Position numbers and translations under genes: made by a program
Source of the DNA: Zelopaecilomyces penicillatus
Lineage: Eukaryota > Ascomycota > Sordariomycetes > Hypocreales > Pseudodiploosporaceae
DNA: 64,000 nucleotides
Direction of reading: 5' to 3'
NCBI GenBank assembly: GCA_005765155.1
Contig: VCCP01000004.1
Span: 3,968,001-4,032,000, forward strand
In this document: positions 10,970 through 24,034 of the stretch, in pieces
How positions within the stretch are numbered: the first letter of the stretch is position 1
Layout of the letters: the number at the start of each line of letters is the position of its first letter
Notes under the pieces: generated by a model
What the model saw: the letters and a program-made list of their open reading frames with translations, nothing else
What the model was told of the DNA's origin: nothing
Databases searched by the model: none

Positions 10970-12370
10970 ATTTTCACGCAATGGCGTCCTGATAGCCCTT
11001 TTCCTTTAAGGCACAAGGTCCTCTTTTCGACGTTTCTGAGCTCAAAAGCTGCTAAAAGCTAGCTAGCTAGCTGGAAGCTTGCCAAATTATTGTAGACAAT
11101 TCTGATGTCCCCAGAGTTCATACCCGTAAGTAAACGCAGTCAGTCAGTCAGTCAGTCATCAACGACTATGGCCTTTTCTTTCATAAATTGCCCAACAAGG
11201 CTATTTGTGAATTAGTCGGATCCGGTCCTCGCTTTTTGGGAGAGGGGGGGGGGGAGGGGAAGCAGTGCCCGACTTTTGCTTTCGACTTTTGAGACCTGAA
11301 AATGTGTCTCCGCTCCAGGGCCGACCTAGGTAGTTGCATAGCCCGCGGAGAAACACACACAGTGCGTAATTGTATATCTACTGTATCTTCTTTGTTGTGT
11401 GCTTTAGAAGCTAAGAGGCCAGAACTCATTATCACACCATGTCTCTTTGCATGCAGCGTTGAAGAAGGAGATGAGTATGAAGATGAAGACCTCATTTACG
11501 TTTACGTGCAAAATTGCATGTATAGTGAGGCAAGTATTATATCTCAAGGTAAGGGGTGTGAAAAAAGAGGGGGTTTTCGGGTTTTTGATAACAAGAAATC
11601 CAGTGCTGTGGCACAAAGGAAACAAAACCCCTGACAAATAACTGCGAGGCATATATACTACGTGACATTAAATTTGATCTCCTGATTAAGTATATGAAAT
11701 GCTAGAGCTATCAGTCGTGATCGTTGTGACGACACTGATATTTGTTTCTTGATTTTTGGGAGAAATGCTAATGTTTAGGGTATGCTATCAGGTGCGGCTC
11801 ACACACACACATCCTCGGCAACTTCACTTTGTCCAATCATCTGTCAATGAAGTACTGTCTGGCTCAAGTTTGATAACTTATATCAACCAACTAGTCTCTA
11901 TTATACTCTATTCACTGCCTTTTCCATAACCTGTCCAGATATAACGTTTACTTTTTTTTATCTGAACCTCTAAATCAAGAATTCCTGTGTCATCAAGTCT
12001 TCAACCAATAGACATACCATAGACATTTAACTCAATCACATGCTCCATATTCAGCTACACTTATTCATCACCAGAATTGCCAAGAAACACCAAAAGGCAT
12101 TGTAAAAACTTAATGATTCATTTTGGATTCCAAATAACCCAGGCTCTGCGGATCTACCCCTTTGTAGAAGATGAAAAATAAAGAAAATTAGTTACACATG
12201 TACGCCAATCCGTCATGTAAGTTATCCAATCCTACCCCTGAAAACCTTCATCCTTGATAAAAAAACAACCCAAAAAAAACACATTAAGCCGCCTGTTGAG
12301 CCTTGTCTCCGGATAGTTCTTTCCGAAACGAATCCATCAAACCCAGCATCATGCTAATGGATGCTGCTCT
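10970..12370. other. Intergenic with short tandem repeats
   Basis: No gene recognised. Contains a (GCTA)n palindromic run near 11056-11073, a CAGT repeat at 11137-11158 and a G-rich run near 11246-11258. The part beyond 11640 is AT-rich and probably includes the 3'UTR of the WSC gene. Confidence 0.6.
11137..11158. repeat. (CAGT)n tandem repeat
   Basis: About 5.5 copies. A second tract of the same unit occurs at about 30032-30051, also in a spacer. Confidence 0.85.
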
Positions 12371-14484
12371 TTATTTGCAACCCCACTGCTGGCATTGCTT
12401 GCCAGGGTTGACGTAGCGGTTGACATTCAAGCAATCCTTGTACTGGGCATCACACTTCTGGGAAGCCTTGTCCCAGGTGTTGTCACCCCAGCCCCAGTTG
12501 CCAGTCCATCCACCGCCATAACCGCCATGGCCACCACCATAACCACCACGGCCACCACCAGTGCGGCGCTCGACCTCGGCCTCCTGGCCGCGCTTGAATG
12601 AGCCCTTCCAGCCGAGAGTCTGGCAACCCTTGGCATAGACGTTACGGCACTGTTGCCACTGCTCCTTGCAAGCATCAGCGCAAGCGTTGGGGCACTTGGT
12701 AGGAGGGTATGATGGGCAGCGGCGGGAGTTCTGGTCAATATACAGCTTGAAGGGGTTGGTGCGCCAGTCATCCTTGACATCGTTGCAGCTCACCACGGGC
12801 AGAGCAATACCACCAACGGGCTTGCCAGGGGCATAGCCGTAATAGGGGTTAGAAGGCTGAGTGCAGATGTTGGTGGGAGGAGGAGGGCACTCGGTAGGCT
12901 TGGTGGTGGTGGGAGGGGGGACAGTAGAAGTAGCAGTGCAAGGGAAAACAGTCGTCGTGGTCTGGGGAGGATTGCCTCCGTGTCCAGGCCAGGGGTTGTT
13001 TCCGTGTCCAGGCCACTGGCTCCAGCAGTGCTTCTTGTTGCACTTGCCGTACTTGCAAGTCGAGCCACAGTATTTCTGGACCTCACCACACCACTGACCG
13101 AAGTTGAAGCACTCAATGGCAGCAGGCCAGCCGGCATTCTTGAAGCAAGAGGCAACACCAGTCAGGCAGGTGCTGTAGGCCTTTTGGCACTTGTTCTCGT
13201 TGTCCCAGTCAGGCAGAGGAGGGTAGCACCAGTTGCCACACTTCCACTCACACTTGGGGGGGAGAGTCACAGTAGAAGTGCAGAGAGCTGAGCTAGTTGT
13301 CGTGGTTGGGGGCTTGGGAGTGGTCGTCACGGGAGGAGGAGTATAGATGACGGTGGTAGAGGTGGTGGTAGAAGGAGGCTGCGACGAGGTGGTAGGAGGC
13401 TCGTAGGTAGGCTCGGGAGTAGTGGTAGGAGGCTCCTCATATGTCGACGTAGTAGGAGGTTGCTCATATGTCGACGTAGTGGGAGGTTCCTCATAGGTAG
13501 AGGTAGTAGGGGGCTCCTCATATGTAGAAGTGGTGGGAGGCTCCTCATACGTGGATGTGGTAGGGGGCTCCTCATATGTAGAAGTGGTAGGGGGCTCTTG
13601 GTAGGTCGAGGTCGAGGTTGTGACAGTGATGGGAGTAGAGATAGGGCTGGAAGACACTGGAGGCTGGTGGCCGCAAGGCTCAAGAGACTCGAGCTCTTTG
13701 GCGACATAGACGTTCAGGCGGCCACGGCCACCACAGGTCTGGGCGGTGTTGCCCTTGCAAGGCATGTTGCACTGAGCATCGTCGACCTTGGCGGTAGAGT
13801 TGGCAAGCACATTGCCACACCAGCATTCACCTCCAAACTCGGTACCAGCCAGGGGGAAGCCCTGCTGTTCGCAGGCACTCAGGCACTTCTCGGTGGTGAT
13901 GGTGGCCTTTTCGATCTCAGCGGGCCATGAGAGGGTGCGGCCGTTCTTGGAGTCGTCGGTGTAGCAGCCCATGGGCTTGTAGTCGCCAATCTCAACATCC
14001 TCGGTGGGGAAGGTCGGGTCCTGCCACACGGACAGCAGGTTGTTGCCGCCGCAGATCTCGTTCTTGTTGCCATTGCAGGGGAATGTGCATTCAGAATCAG
14101 CGACCTGAGGGCCGTTGACAGTACCACCGCAGAAGCAGATGCCGTAGTACTCAAGACCAGCATAGCGGAAGCCGTTACCTGATGATGGATATAAGTCAGT
14201 GTTCCGTTGTTCTATTGCCCAAGGCGGAGATACAGAGAAGGAGAGCAGATATAGGACATACCCTTGCACTCAGCGAGGCACTTGGAAACAGTCATGCTAG
14301 AAGCCGGCAGAGAGGAGCGGTAAATGAGGGCATTGGGCTTGCCAGAACCGCCCTCCTTGAAGCAGCCAGTCTTGACGAAAGGCTTGAACTCATCCAAACA
14401 AGGAGGCAGCTCAACGTTCCACGCCTGTGTGAACTGCACAAGCGAGAGCGCGGCCGCAACCACGATAGATCGCTTGAAAGCCAT
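12371..14484 (-). CDS. Secreted protein with two WSC domains, Thr/Pro repeat stalk and Cys-rich C-terminus
   Basis: 676 aa from exons 14262-14484 and 12371-14178 (83-nt intron, phase 1). Residues 1-21 are a signal peptide (MAFKRSIVVAAALSLVQFTQA). The first WSC domain lies at about 37-128 (VKTGCFKEGG..., YAGLEYYGICFCGG, CGGNNLLSVWQ) and the second at about 142-235 (MGCYTDDSKNGRTLSW, CSACEQQGF-like CLSACEQQGF, GGECWCGN, CGGRGRLNVY). Next come seven near-identical TSTYEEPPT nonapeptides and other Thr/Pro stretches suited to O-mannosylation. Two cysteine-rich blocks follow (CEWKCGNWCYPP..., CPNACADACKEQW...), with a Gly/Trp-rich piece before QCQQWGCK at the end. No transmembrane helix or GPI signal is visible, so this is a secreted or wall-associated carbohydrate-binding protein, not a Wsc stress sensor. 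The C-terminal Cys module is not one I can name. Confidence 0.88.
13424..13614 (-). repeat. 27-nt coding minisatellite (TSTYEEPPT units)
   Basis: Seven tandem copies inside the WSC gene, differing by Q/E changes in the first and sixth units. Copy number is likely to vary between strains. Confidence 0.88.
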
Positions 14485-14608
14485 GATAGCGAATGTGTAA
14501 GAGAAGCTATTAAGCGAATAGCAAAAGAGAGACTGTGAGACCTGGAAGCACCGTATTGTCTACGATGATGACGAGGGATTCGAGACAAGAGAAACGGGGA
14601 GGTGTTGG

Positions 14609-14620
14609 GATATATATACA
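14609..14620 (-). promoter_or_regulatory. TATA box of the WSC gene
   Basis: TATATATA about 130 bp upstream of the start codon. Position and sequence fit a TATA element of a strongly or conditionally expressed gene. Confidence 0.5.
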
Positions 14621-15978
14621 CGATACGATACTCAATATCATGGTCGGCGGGTTAGGTGGAACGGAGCCGCTTGGCACCCACGGTATCCATGGTCTAGACG
14701 GCATCCACAGCCTCCACGATGGAGGGAGCATCGAGCGTGGCCGTTCTCATCCAGCCGCTTCGCCTTACTACTGTACTGTACAGTACGGTAGAGGTCCCCA
14801 TCCCAGACTCTAGAGCTGGGTTAACAAGCATTGGCCTTTTTTTGCGGTACTCGGGCGGAAGTGCTCGAGCCCGATCTGATCTGGACCCTGGTAGCGCCAC
14901 ACCGTTCCCACGCCGCTTCCTTGTCGACCTGATGATAATTAAGGCACATGCGGGCCAGGGGTTCTTCTGGTGGGCCTTCTCTTGTTCGTTTTTTTTTGTG
15001 CGCGTTGTTACTCGTCGATGCCGAGGGCCCGTCCAGCCGCCGCCGCCGCTGCTGCTGGCTCAGGGAGAGTGAGAGCGAGGGAACATTGTTGAGAATTAGC
15101 GCCAGCGCAAGCGCCTGCCTGCGTACCTGCACGGTCGTCAGTGCTTGAGGGCTGATGTTGCTGGGCGGGGGGAATGCCGATGGCTAACCTGCCTGTTGTG
15201 CGGTTCGGATGATGATGCTGCTGAGATGCTGGAGGGACAAGATCCAGGAACCGATTTGGAGTTTTGATGGCTGGATCTCAATGAGGTAATGTTGCGGGAA
15301 GGTTAATGACGAGACCACATAACAAACATATGACGGGTTGGCGCACTTGGGGTGCATCTACAGTGGACGAATTGGGCAACGAGGCGCTGTTTATTGTGCC
15401 ACAGAAGGGGCTGCTGAGGATGTTTAGTGCACCTACGTCCACTATAGGAAAAGATAGCCAGCTGGGCCTGGCAGCAAAATCGCCGATAGGCTTGATTGAG
15501 AATATGGCCAGCCATGGAGCTAAGCCAGCCTGGGCCGCCCTTTTAGGCTGGATTCTACCTACCTACCTAGGTACCTACCATGTTATGACGATAGCAAAGT
15601 ACTTGGTAGTTATTAGCGTTCACAGAAGAACGAGAAGAAACAAACCGAGTAAACAATAATAATGCCTAGAAACTAAAAGAAAAGGAACAAAAGCCCGCTT
15701 GCTCCGGAAACAAGGACAGGGGCTATCAGCCTAGCGCGCACTCGCGATCCTAATCGGAGCCCCCCTAGTCAGTCGAGCAGCCAGCTTCAGGTCGGCGGTC
15801 CCATCCCCAAGCGTGAATTGTCCGTAAGAACTGGAAGCACAGTGTGTGTGTGTGTGTGTGTGCTTGTATAGACAATGCTGAAAAGATGTGGTGCCAGTCT
15901 ATGACAATCAACCACCAGACCTGGAATTGGACCTGCATTAGCCATATAGAGCGGTGGTGGGTGTCGTCCCTCCGCGGT

Positions 15979-15999
15979 CCCCCCCCCCCCCCCCCCCCC
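15979..15999. repeat. Homopolymer of 21 C
   Basis: Uninterrupted C run in the WSC-gene upstream region, the same apparent length as the run at 1865. Confidence 0.9.
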
Positions 16000-16997
16000 T
16001 GTGCCAATATATTGTATAAACGGCCGCTCGGATGCATCCCATCTGCTGAAGATGTGCCTGAAGATGGCACACTCTGCAGGTGTAGATACTCTGTAATTTA
16101 AAGAGTGCCAGCAAAGGTTGCAGCCCAGTTTGTAATTTTTATTTTATTTTGTTTACACAGGTTAGCTCGGCCGCTGCCGAGTTGTCAGGGGGGGGATTCA
16201 ACATCTTTTGGCTCTTTGGCCGTGTGTTCTGGACCCTTTCCGGTGATGGAGCCGGAGACCGAGTCCACCACTCGGGATTCAACCCTCGGCTTGTTCCCTC
16301 CACCCATAATTGCGGTCCTTTTTTCGCTTCTCTTTCTTCTCTTCTCTTCTTTTCTTTTGCTTTTTCAGCCTATGAGGTACGAAAATCTGCAGGCGTGTAC
16401 ACTGTACGTGTTCACTTACATGCATATTACGCGCCGTCCGTACTGTGCCTCTTCAGTTTTTTTTCAGCCGCTCTTCGTTTGGGGTCCGAAATGGAACTCT
16501 AGAGACAAAAGATGGTGAAAGTGGAGGAGGGACGGAACTAAGTCGAGGGCCATTCTATGCACGACACACCGACAAGACCGAACAGAACTTAGCTCTCTTC
16601 TTCTTCATAACTGTGCGCTTGTGGGGGCAGAAAACTAGAGCATTTTCCGTTTTCTCGCTAACCCTGTACTATGAGCCATACCCGTACCATGCCATACGGA
16701 GTAAGGTGTAGTGTACAGTATTACAGATAGGATATTCCTCTCCATCATCATCATAGCAAGCAGGATAAGAAATCCTCGCAAGCTAGCTACCGAACAAGTC
16801 AAGGCAGGGTAGCATTTCCTGTCCATGCAGCTGACTGGTAGATGCACATACATACATACATAATGCTGTACATGTGTTTACTCCGCTTGCTCCAGAAAGT
16901 CCAGAGCGTTCTGTGATCAGATACACACACATATGGGCGTTTACGAGCGGAGCGGCAACGCAAGATTGATAAGAAAGTAGGGGGGATGTAGATAGGC

Positions 16998-17012
16998 GGG
17001 GGGGGGGGGGGG
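16998..17012. repeat. Homopolymer of 15 G
   Basis: Uninterrupted G run in non-coding DNA. Confidence 0.9.
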
Positions 17013-19897
17013 TTCGTCACAATTGTCTTACCCTTGCTTTAACCCAGCATGCCAAATACAAACTCTGGCTGAATATGTTGTGACCAATCCATCATATAAT
17101 ATTGTGTACATTGTTTCTAAATCTTGGGAAAATCCATACCGCCGATCCTTCAGGTACAGGTGTGTGGAGAGAGAGAGGGCTGTGAAAGACGGGGTGGTAC
17201 TGAGCAAAATGCTGCGGTTTCATCGCTCTGGAAGCCAGTTCCTCGGATCCCGCCCACCCGTTTTTCCATGTTTTTCTCTTCGTCAGAAACATGTCTTGGA
17301 GCGGCGCGCGAGCGGCGTAGTTCCCCATGTGGTGGTCCTTGCTTTGCTCTAATACGGAACCAGGTTATCAAAGGGATTTATCAATCCTGAATTTGAAGAA
17401 CCATAGTGATGATGGACTGTGTGGTGGCAAACGTGGAGAATTGCCTCCTCCTACCCTAGGGACTACTACGTAGTTGATGATAACTCACAACGTGTATACA
17501 GCTACAGAGGGAGACAAAGAGTGAGAAAGATATACTGTATACGCAAAACTGGAGAAACAGAACCGGAAGAATAGAACGAGACGCCCGTTCATGCAGAGTC
17601 GTTTGTTGCCTAAACCACACATCTACAGATCACACATCCCATGGAAGGTCCTTTTGCTCCCTGCATACAACGCATCGTTCATACACCTCTTCATCCACGT
17701 CACAGCATACCTACAGTTCAGCTACCTCGCTTGTCTCCTCAGCCCAGCCGCACTTACCATGCAAAACATGAACACGAAGACCCCATGCGAAGCCTGCATA
17801 CCTACATGCATGCAGACAATGCAAGCTCGCACGTTTGTTCCCTTACTGGCCCCCCATGGAAGAGTGTTGTTGTCGTCTACTCCCGTAAAAGGACCTGATA
17901 ATGCAATGTTCATTTCTCAATAGTACTTGTTTTTCTTTTCCTTCAAGGCCTCATTCTTTTCAACCAATTCAGCCAATTAAATTTCTTTGGTCAACCGGCA
18001 ATTCTCCCCGTCACAACTTTGTAGAATACTTACTTACACCTACGTGCTGGGGCTTTGGGTAGAAGAAGCAGGGGTCTAATAATAGAGCTTCCTTGGCTGC
18101 TAGATGTATCTGTATCTGGATGAGTGCAAAAAAGAGAACGCCAGGTTTGACCTGTAACGAAACTAGCCAGGACCTTTGCGGTAGATCTGCGAGACTGCCG
18201 ACTTGCCGGATAGTGCTAAATTGCAAGGGCTGTCCATATGCCATTGGAGTGAAGAGATACAAAATAAACAGCGTGAAAATAGTCTGTAGATCACCGCAAC
18301 CCACTCACCAAAGGACGGCTTGGATAGAGACACCGGCATCACACCTCTTGGCACCGCCGCCGCCGCCAGAGGATATGTCCTTTTTTCCCTTTTTACTCCG
18401 CCCCCTACACTTTGAATACTAAATACCTACTTTCTTCTAGCCGTGGGCCTGTGCCACTTTGCTTCAGGTGCCAATACCGTCCAGTCGATCCGTCCGTCCC
18501 ACCACCACCGCTTCGTCTAGTATGCATTAAGTTTAGCTGGGAGGACAGAATGAATAAATGGATGGATTGATGGATTGATGGACGGATGGGGTCTATGCGG
18601 CAGACAGTGGGAGCGGCCAGACCAGGGATACGTGGGGTTTGATATGGAAGAAAACCGAAGATGATAATTACAGTGTGGACCAAGTAATAGAACTTTGGGT
18701 CGGTCTCACGGGTGACTGAGTGCCATTGAACCGGAACCGTCCCGGCTGATCAACTGTGCTGTGTTGTTGATGATGACGTGAAAGGGTAGCATGGTAAAGT
18801 CGCAAATCGATACAGAGATATGACCTACTAATACTAGCTACAAGCAACCCACCTATAACCCGTTCATCATCATCATCATCGCCGCTTGTTCTTTCTCCGC
18901 CGATCCAGAAAACATCACTTGGTATCCCACATCCATAATTACAGATATCCAATTGTCAATACACGAGTAAATACGCCCCATCGACGAAGCGGCGGCGGCC
19001 AAAGCGGCTGTGGCTCAAAAAGCCCTCCCACAGCGAGTCGTGAACGCCATGAAAAGGGTTCTGGCCCTGTAATCTAGCCCCCTATCCCTTGTACAGTAGC
19101 TGGAGGTGTGTAGATCCGGCACCGCGCCCTAGGCTGCAGCACCTGAACGTCCAAATAGCGCCCCCCCCCCCCCCTGTACCGCTGCTGCTGGTGCCCGCTA
19201 GCAATGGATACCTTAGGTAGGTATGTACCTGAATTGCCTGAACAAGTCCATCTCGCCCCTCCCCGCAATGCCACTGCAGCGTTCCGCCGACTCACCTGAA
19301 CTATCGAATTCTGCTCAGGCACGTTGCCCTCATTAGGCGCCACATCCGATGCCCACCACCTGAAATGGAAAGCTTCTGGGGGTTCAACTATTTTTATACT
19401 AATACATAACAGATACTGTTACTGTTTGTTCAGGTCAGGCTGTTTTTTTTCAGCGAAGAATAGCATGGTGGTATTGATCTTGCTCTTGAAGGTGGGAATC
19501 GCTTCTACGTATCTTCCGTTGTCTCGGCATGGAACTACTAGAAACTGTATAGGTATTCTTCATTGACAAAACAAGCCTGTTCCATTACCCTCTTCATTGC
19601 CATTCTGTTCATTCAGGCACCAACTATAACATTTGCACATCTCCATCTCAACTAATACAACTAATCCTTAGCACTTCTCGTATGTGCCGGGCTGGCACAG
19701 AACTCTATTATTCCATCGTGCCCTAGCTCCATCGCACTAGGGAGCCAAATGCCGACTTTGTTTTTCTTTCTTTCAGCCCCGTTGGTTGACCTATTACTTG
19801 TGCAATGGGCAAGACCGGCGGTTTCACCATTGCCACTACTCAACAGCGTCGTATCGCGTACAAATCCTTTCACCCATGCCCATGTGCGTGGTTTTTT

Positions 19898-19901
<4 letters not shown>

Positions 19902-19949
<48 letters not shown>
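19902..19949. repeat. (TC)n microsatellite, 48 nt
   Basis: Near-perfect polypyrimidine dinucleotide run downstream of eIF3a. Confidence 0.95.
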
Positions 19950-19952
<3 letters not shown>

Positions 19953-20664
19953 GCGTTTACTGCTGGTTACTACCAGTATGGGAAGGTACCCATGTAATAC
20001 AAGCAAGAGAATAAACAAAACAAACGAACAAGTTCACAAAAATATCCAAACTACCACACTCAGCTTCCCAGTTTTAATAGCAGCCTCGTTTAAGCCCGCG
20101 GCCGCCAGTCATGAGCTGCAGATTGAATGAACCTCTTACTGCCCGCTGGTGTCTCTCATCACGTGTAACTTCGGATGGACTTGCAAGAATGACAAATCAA
20201 TGGGGGCGCAAAATCACAATATCTCTGACTGAAGAGAAAACAATACAAACTTGGAACATCGGAGCTATGAGACCGCTCAATACATGTCACCCATCATCAT
20301 CATCATCATCATCAAACGCATAACAGCCAGGTCACTTTTGTCTCCTTTATCAAAAACATTCCATATACTATTTCGTACCCGTATCTTGAACATCTACCAG
20401 GCCCGTCATAGACCAGCTCCACCCTTTTCAACGACTATAATCTCGCCAAATACCAAAATATCTAATGCCAAGTCATCGGATGTCATAAGGCGATCGTAGA
20501 AGTCATGCTTTTCCCCTTCATTCTGGTGTGCTCGAATCTCAAAGAGGATGGGGATTATGCTGAGCTCTAGAGTACATCCAGTGCAACCCTTCCTTCCCCT
20601 TTCCCAAAACGCCAGTGCAAATTGAAGCCAGGTCCACCCTTCTTTCATCTCTACTTCTCATGAT

Positions 20665-23600
20665 TTATTTCCTCATGTGAGGTGGAACCCACTTAGTACC
20701 GGGAGCACGAGATGACTGCAAGGGCTCGACCGCTGGGGCCGGGGACTGTGTCCTGCTGTTCTCGCTCTCCTTAGGGGCTTCTCGCTCAACAGGAGGCTTA
20801 CGTACTGGAAGGGCCCTGGGGGCAGGCGGCTCAATTGAGCCTTCTGTAGCAGGCTTCTTGTCTCTCCAGCTTGGCTTGCTACCGCTACCGGCCAGCTGGA
20901 GTCTTGGTGGACCGGACGGACGGTCGCTGGAGTCTGTTCGCTCCATAGGCGATTCCGTCCTTGAAGGTGGGGCAGCGGCGGGAGGAGGACCACCGGCGGC
21001 GGCGGCAGCCGCGGCTTTGGACGCTTCCCTCTCTCGCCAGTTGCCTGCTCCAATAACGACTGGCCTCCGACCCTCAGTGGGAAGAGCCTCGGGTTTCTCA
21101 GTACGCTCACTGAATCCTCTGCCGCTCGCCTTCTCCTTCTCTGCCTTGCGACGAGCCAATGCCTCTTCCTCACGTCGCTGTTGCAGAGCAGCCTTTTCCA
21201 GCATCTCCTGGCGTTCATTCTCGCGCTGCTCCTTGAGTTTTGCGAGGTCAGCCTTTCTAGCTTCGTCACGTATACGCTGCTCCTCCTTTTCACGAGCAGC
21301 CTGTTCTTCCTGTTCTTGGAGCAACCTCTCCGTCTCTTCGCGCTCTCTCTTCTCTCTCAGCTTGCGATCTCGAATCTCCTTCTTTCGAGCAGCAATCTGT
21401 TTCTCAAGCTCACGCTCGGCATCCCTACGACGCTTCTCAAATTCGTCGCGACGTCGCTCATGGAGAGATGACCTAAATGTTTCATACTGAGAAACCAAGC
21501 GGCTAAGGCGGTGCTTCAGCTCAACACTCTCTTTGTGTTTCAGCTCAGAGTCCTTGAGCGTCTTCTCCTTCACTGTCTCATAAATCTCCCGATCCCGTTG
21601 AGTCTGCTGGGTGTAATCCTCAGCCAACTTCTTGCCTTCTTCCTTTCTGAAGGCACGCTCCAAGTGGTCCAATCGCTTGCCAGTGATTCGGAGCCTTTCA
21701 TTGACATCATTCTTCTCTCGCTCAAGCTGAGCAAGCTTCATGGCCCGAATAGTATTGGTATCCAGGTTCTCCAGATCGGTCCTGTCAAGGATGCTCTTGT
21801 CGGTGATCTTGAGATCAGCAATCTGCTTCTGAATCTCCTCTTTGCGCACTCGATCATGATCAGCCTTGATGCGTCTGGCCTCACGGTCCTTTTGCTCTTC
21901 AGCCAACCTCTTATCCTCAGCCTCCTGGAGAGCCTGTTCTCGGAGGCGTTTCTGACGAGCTGCCTCCTTGTCTTTCTTCGCCTGAATTTCTGAAGCCTCA
22001 TCCTTACGCTTCTGGATAACCTCCTTGCGAGAAAGAATCGCGAGATGCTCCTTGGCTGCCCCTGCCTTGGCGCGAGCAAGAGCTGCATCGCGAGCTGCAA
22101 TACGCTCTTTGTTGAATTCGGGATCGATATAGTGGCAAGTCACAAATAGAGATTTCGCAAGGCGTGTAAGCTGAGATCGAACGATTTCGGATGGGGTATT
22201 TTGCAGACGCTGAACGGTACCAGTCTCAGACTCGGCAGAGCCGGCTCCAGAGCCGCTCTGGCCTGCCTTGGAAGAAGAAAACACATCATTGTCAAAGCTA
22301 AGGACGCCAGTGGCATGATCCATGCGAATGGCAAGGTCACCCTTCTTGTTGCCGTTCATAATGAACTTCTCAATCAGACCGCGTGTAACCTGGTACGGCT
22401 CGGGGAACTGGGCAAGGCTTTCCACAAATTCCAGATCAACGGTCTCATAGACTTGAGAAAGTTGCTGGAAAAGTCGGGTGAGAATAACCTGCTGCAGAGG
22501 GGCAATATATCGCTCCATCTCAGCATCGGCACCAATCTTAGTAAGAATGGGGGAGATCTTTTCGCAGATGGAGAGCGGGTGAAAGTCAACCTCGAGGATA
22601 TTGTAAAGGTCTCGGATCTCAGGGCGAGCACGCTGAAGCAGAGACTTGGACAAGGCGTCACGGAAAAGTCTAGCACGAGTTGGTGCCTGGGACATGCCGA
22701 GGAGGTGGGTGAGGCGTGAGTTCTTGTTCTTCTTGGCCTCGTCAAAATCAACCATGGCGCCACGAGATCGAGAAGTGCTGATAACGGGGATAGCAAGTGC
22801 TGACAAGAGAACGAATGAGGCAGCCTTTTGAAGATCGGCATCAGAGGCCGGGGGGTTATCGGCCTTCTTGCCTTGACCGGTAGAAACCAGGGCAGCAGAC
22901 TGGCGGAGTAGCGAATAATATCTCGACCAGGCGGCAGCATGGAAAAGATAATTTTCGCCGACGAGGAAGATTCGTGTAAGCTTCTCGTAGTAGTTGGCCA
23001 TCATGACATTCTTTGGCGGGCGCTTGCTGAGGTTTAGCAGAGTGTGGATATCCTCGACACTTCTGAAAGCCTCCTGCCACAGCTCCAATTCAACAGCAAC
23101 ATTGAGCTGTTGGAAGCGGGTTTCCAAGTGACGCTGCAGAGTATCAGGGTCGCTCAGATTGATAGCGTGCATCTGTGACGAGTACTTGGCTGCCGTTTGA
23201 ACATGATTTCGGAGAAGTTCACAGAGTCTTCGGAATTCCGTCTTTCTCGTGTATTTAAGACAGAAATCGAATGCCTGCATGGCCGTGCTCTGGTAGAGTG
23301 TTTCAAGTCTGGCATTGTTGCGAAGGATGTCGAGAACGGTCCTGTAGGCCTCCCAAAGGAACTTGAGCCATGGGGTGACGATGGCACGATCGGTACGATC
23401 ACGAGACTGCTCCCCAGAAACAGTGGCGAGGAGAATGGACTCGGGGGTCTCGCTTGCTTCTAAGTCGTCGATACTGGTTGTAGCGGCGGTGGCGTCGATG
23501 CTCTCCTGAACCTCATCTGCCTTCTGCTGAGCAGCTGTCACTTTCTCGACCGCAAGCTCGATGAATTTTTTCAGGACCAGCTATATATAATTGTTAGTTG

Positions 23601-24034
23601 TGTAGTTCCCGTTTGCATGGGCCATGTGCGGTGTCGTGACGTACTTCAATAGTCGCAATGTTCGTGTTCTGTGAGATGTTCTTGTACTGATACAGAGCAT
23701 CCTTTGCCAATTTTCCCTTCTTATGTTCGACTGAAAGCTCGACAAGCAGGACCATAACAGGCTCGAGCGAGGCGATGGGAACACTTCGAGAGCGCTTGCT
23801 GGTGACATGCTCATGGAGCAACGTCAAGGCCGCGGCGGCCTGGTTGACGCCGATGAGCTCATGTGCGCGCTTCAAGACATTTTCGGGCTTTTGATGCGGT
23901 GGAGGAGGCTATTTCAAGATTAGAGGTCAGCATCATGTCCGGGATAGCGTCAATATGGAATTCTGGGAGGGGTAAAAGGTAACAAAAACAATGACAGTCA
24001 GTCGACCATGCCATGTCTATGCTGGACGCACCAT
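20665..24034 (-). CDS. tif32: Eukaryotic translation initiation factor 3 subunit A (eIF3a/TIF32)
   Basis: 1060 aa. Exons: 24032-24034 (the ATG alone), 23645-23908 and 20665-23580. After the lone Met the protein reads PPPPHQKPENVLKRAHELI, matching the start of other sordariomycete eIF3a proteins, which supports the one-codon exon (donor GTGCGT, intron 123 nt). The PCI region is at about residues 330-510 (LYNILEVDFHPLSICEKI..., LQQVILTRLFQQLSQVYE). A long charged helix follows at about 587-907 (RKEVIQKRKDEASEIQAKK...), then a Pro/Ser-rich tail ending KWVPPHMRK. The protein scaffolds eIF3 on the 40S subunit during scanning. A TCACGTG element lies about 200 bp upstream of the ATG. Confidence 0.95.

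Larger units (their letters stand above)
14485..20664. other. 6.2-kb stretch without recognisable gene
   Basis: Lies between the stop of eIF3a and the start of the WSC gene, both on the minus strand. All open frames are under about 140 codons and lack domain motifs. It holds a (GT)n run (15842-15862), C runs (15979-15999, 19161-19174), a G run (16998-17012), a (TC)n run (19902-19949), an (ATC)n run (20292-20314) and CCTACCTAGGTACC-type motifs near 15553-15580 and 19213-19232. Parts may be a long regulatory region for the WSC gene; non-coding RNA genes cannot be excluded by eye. Confidence 0.6.
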
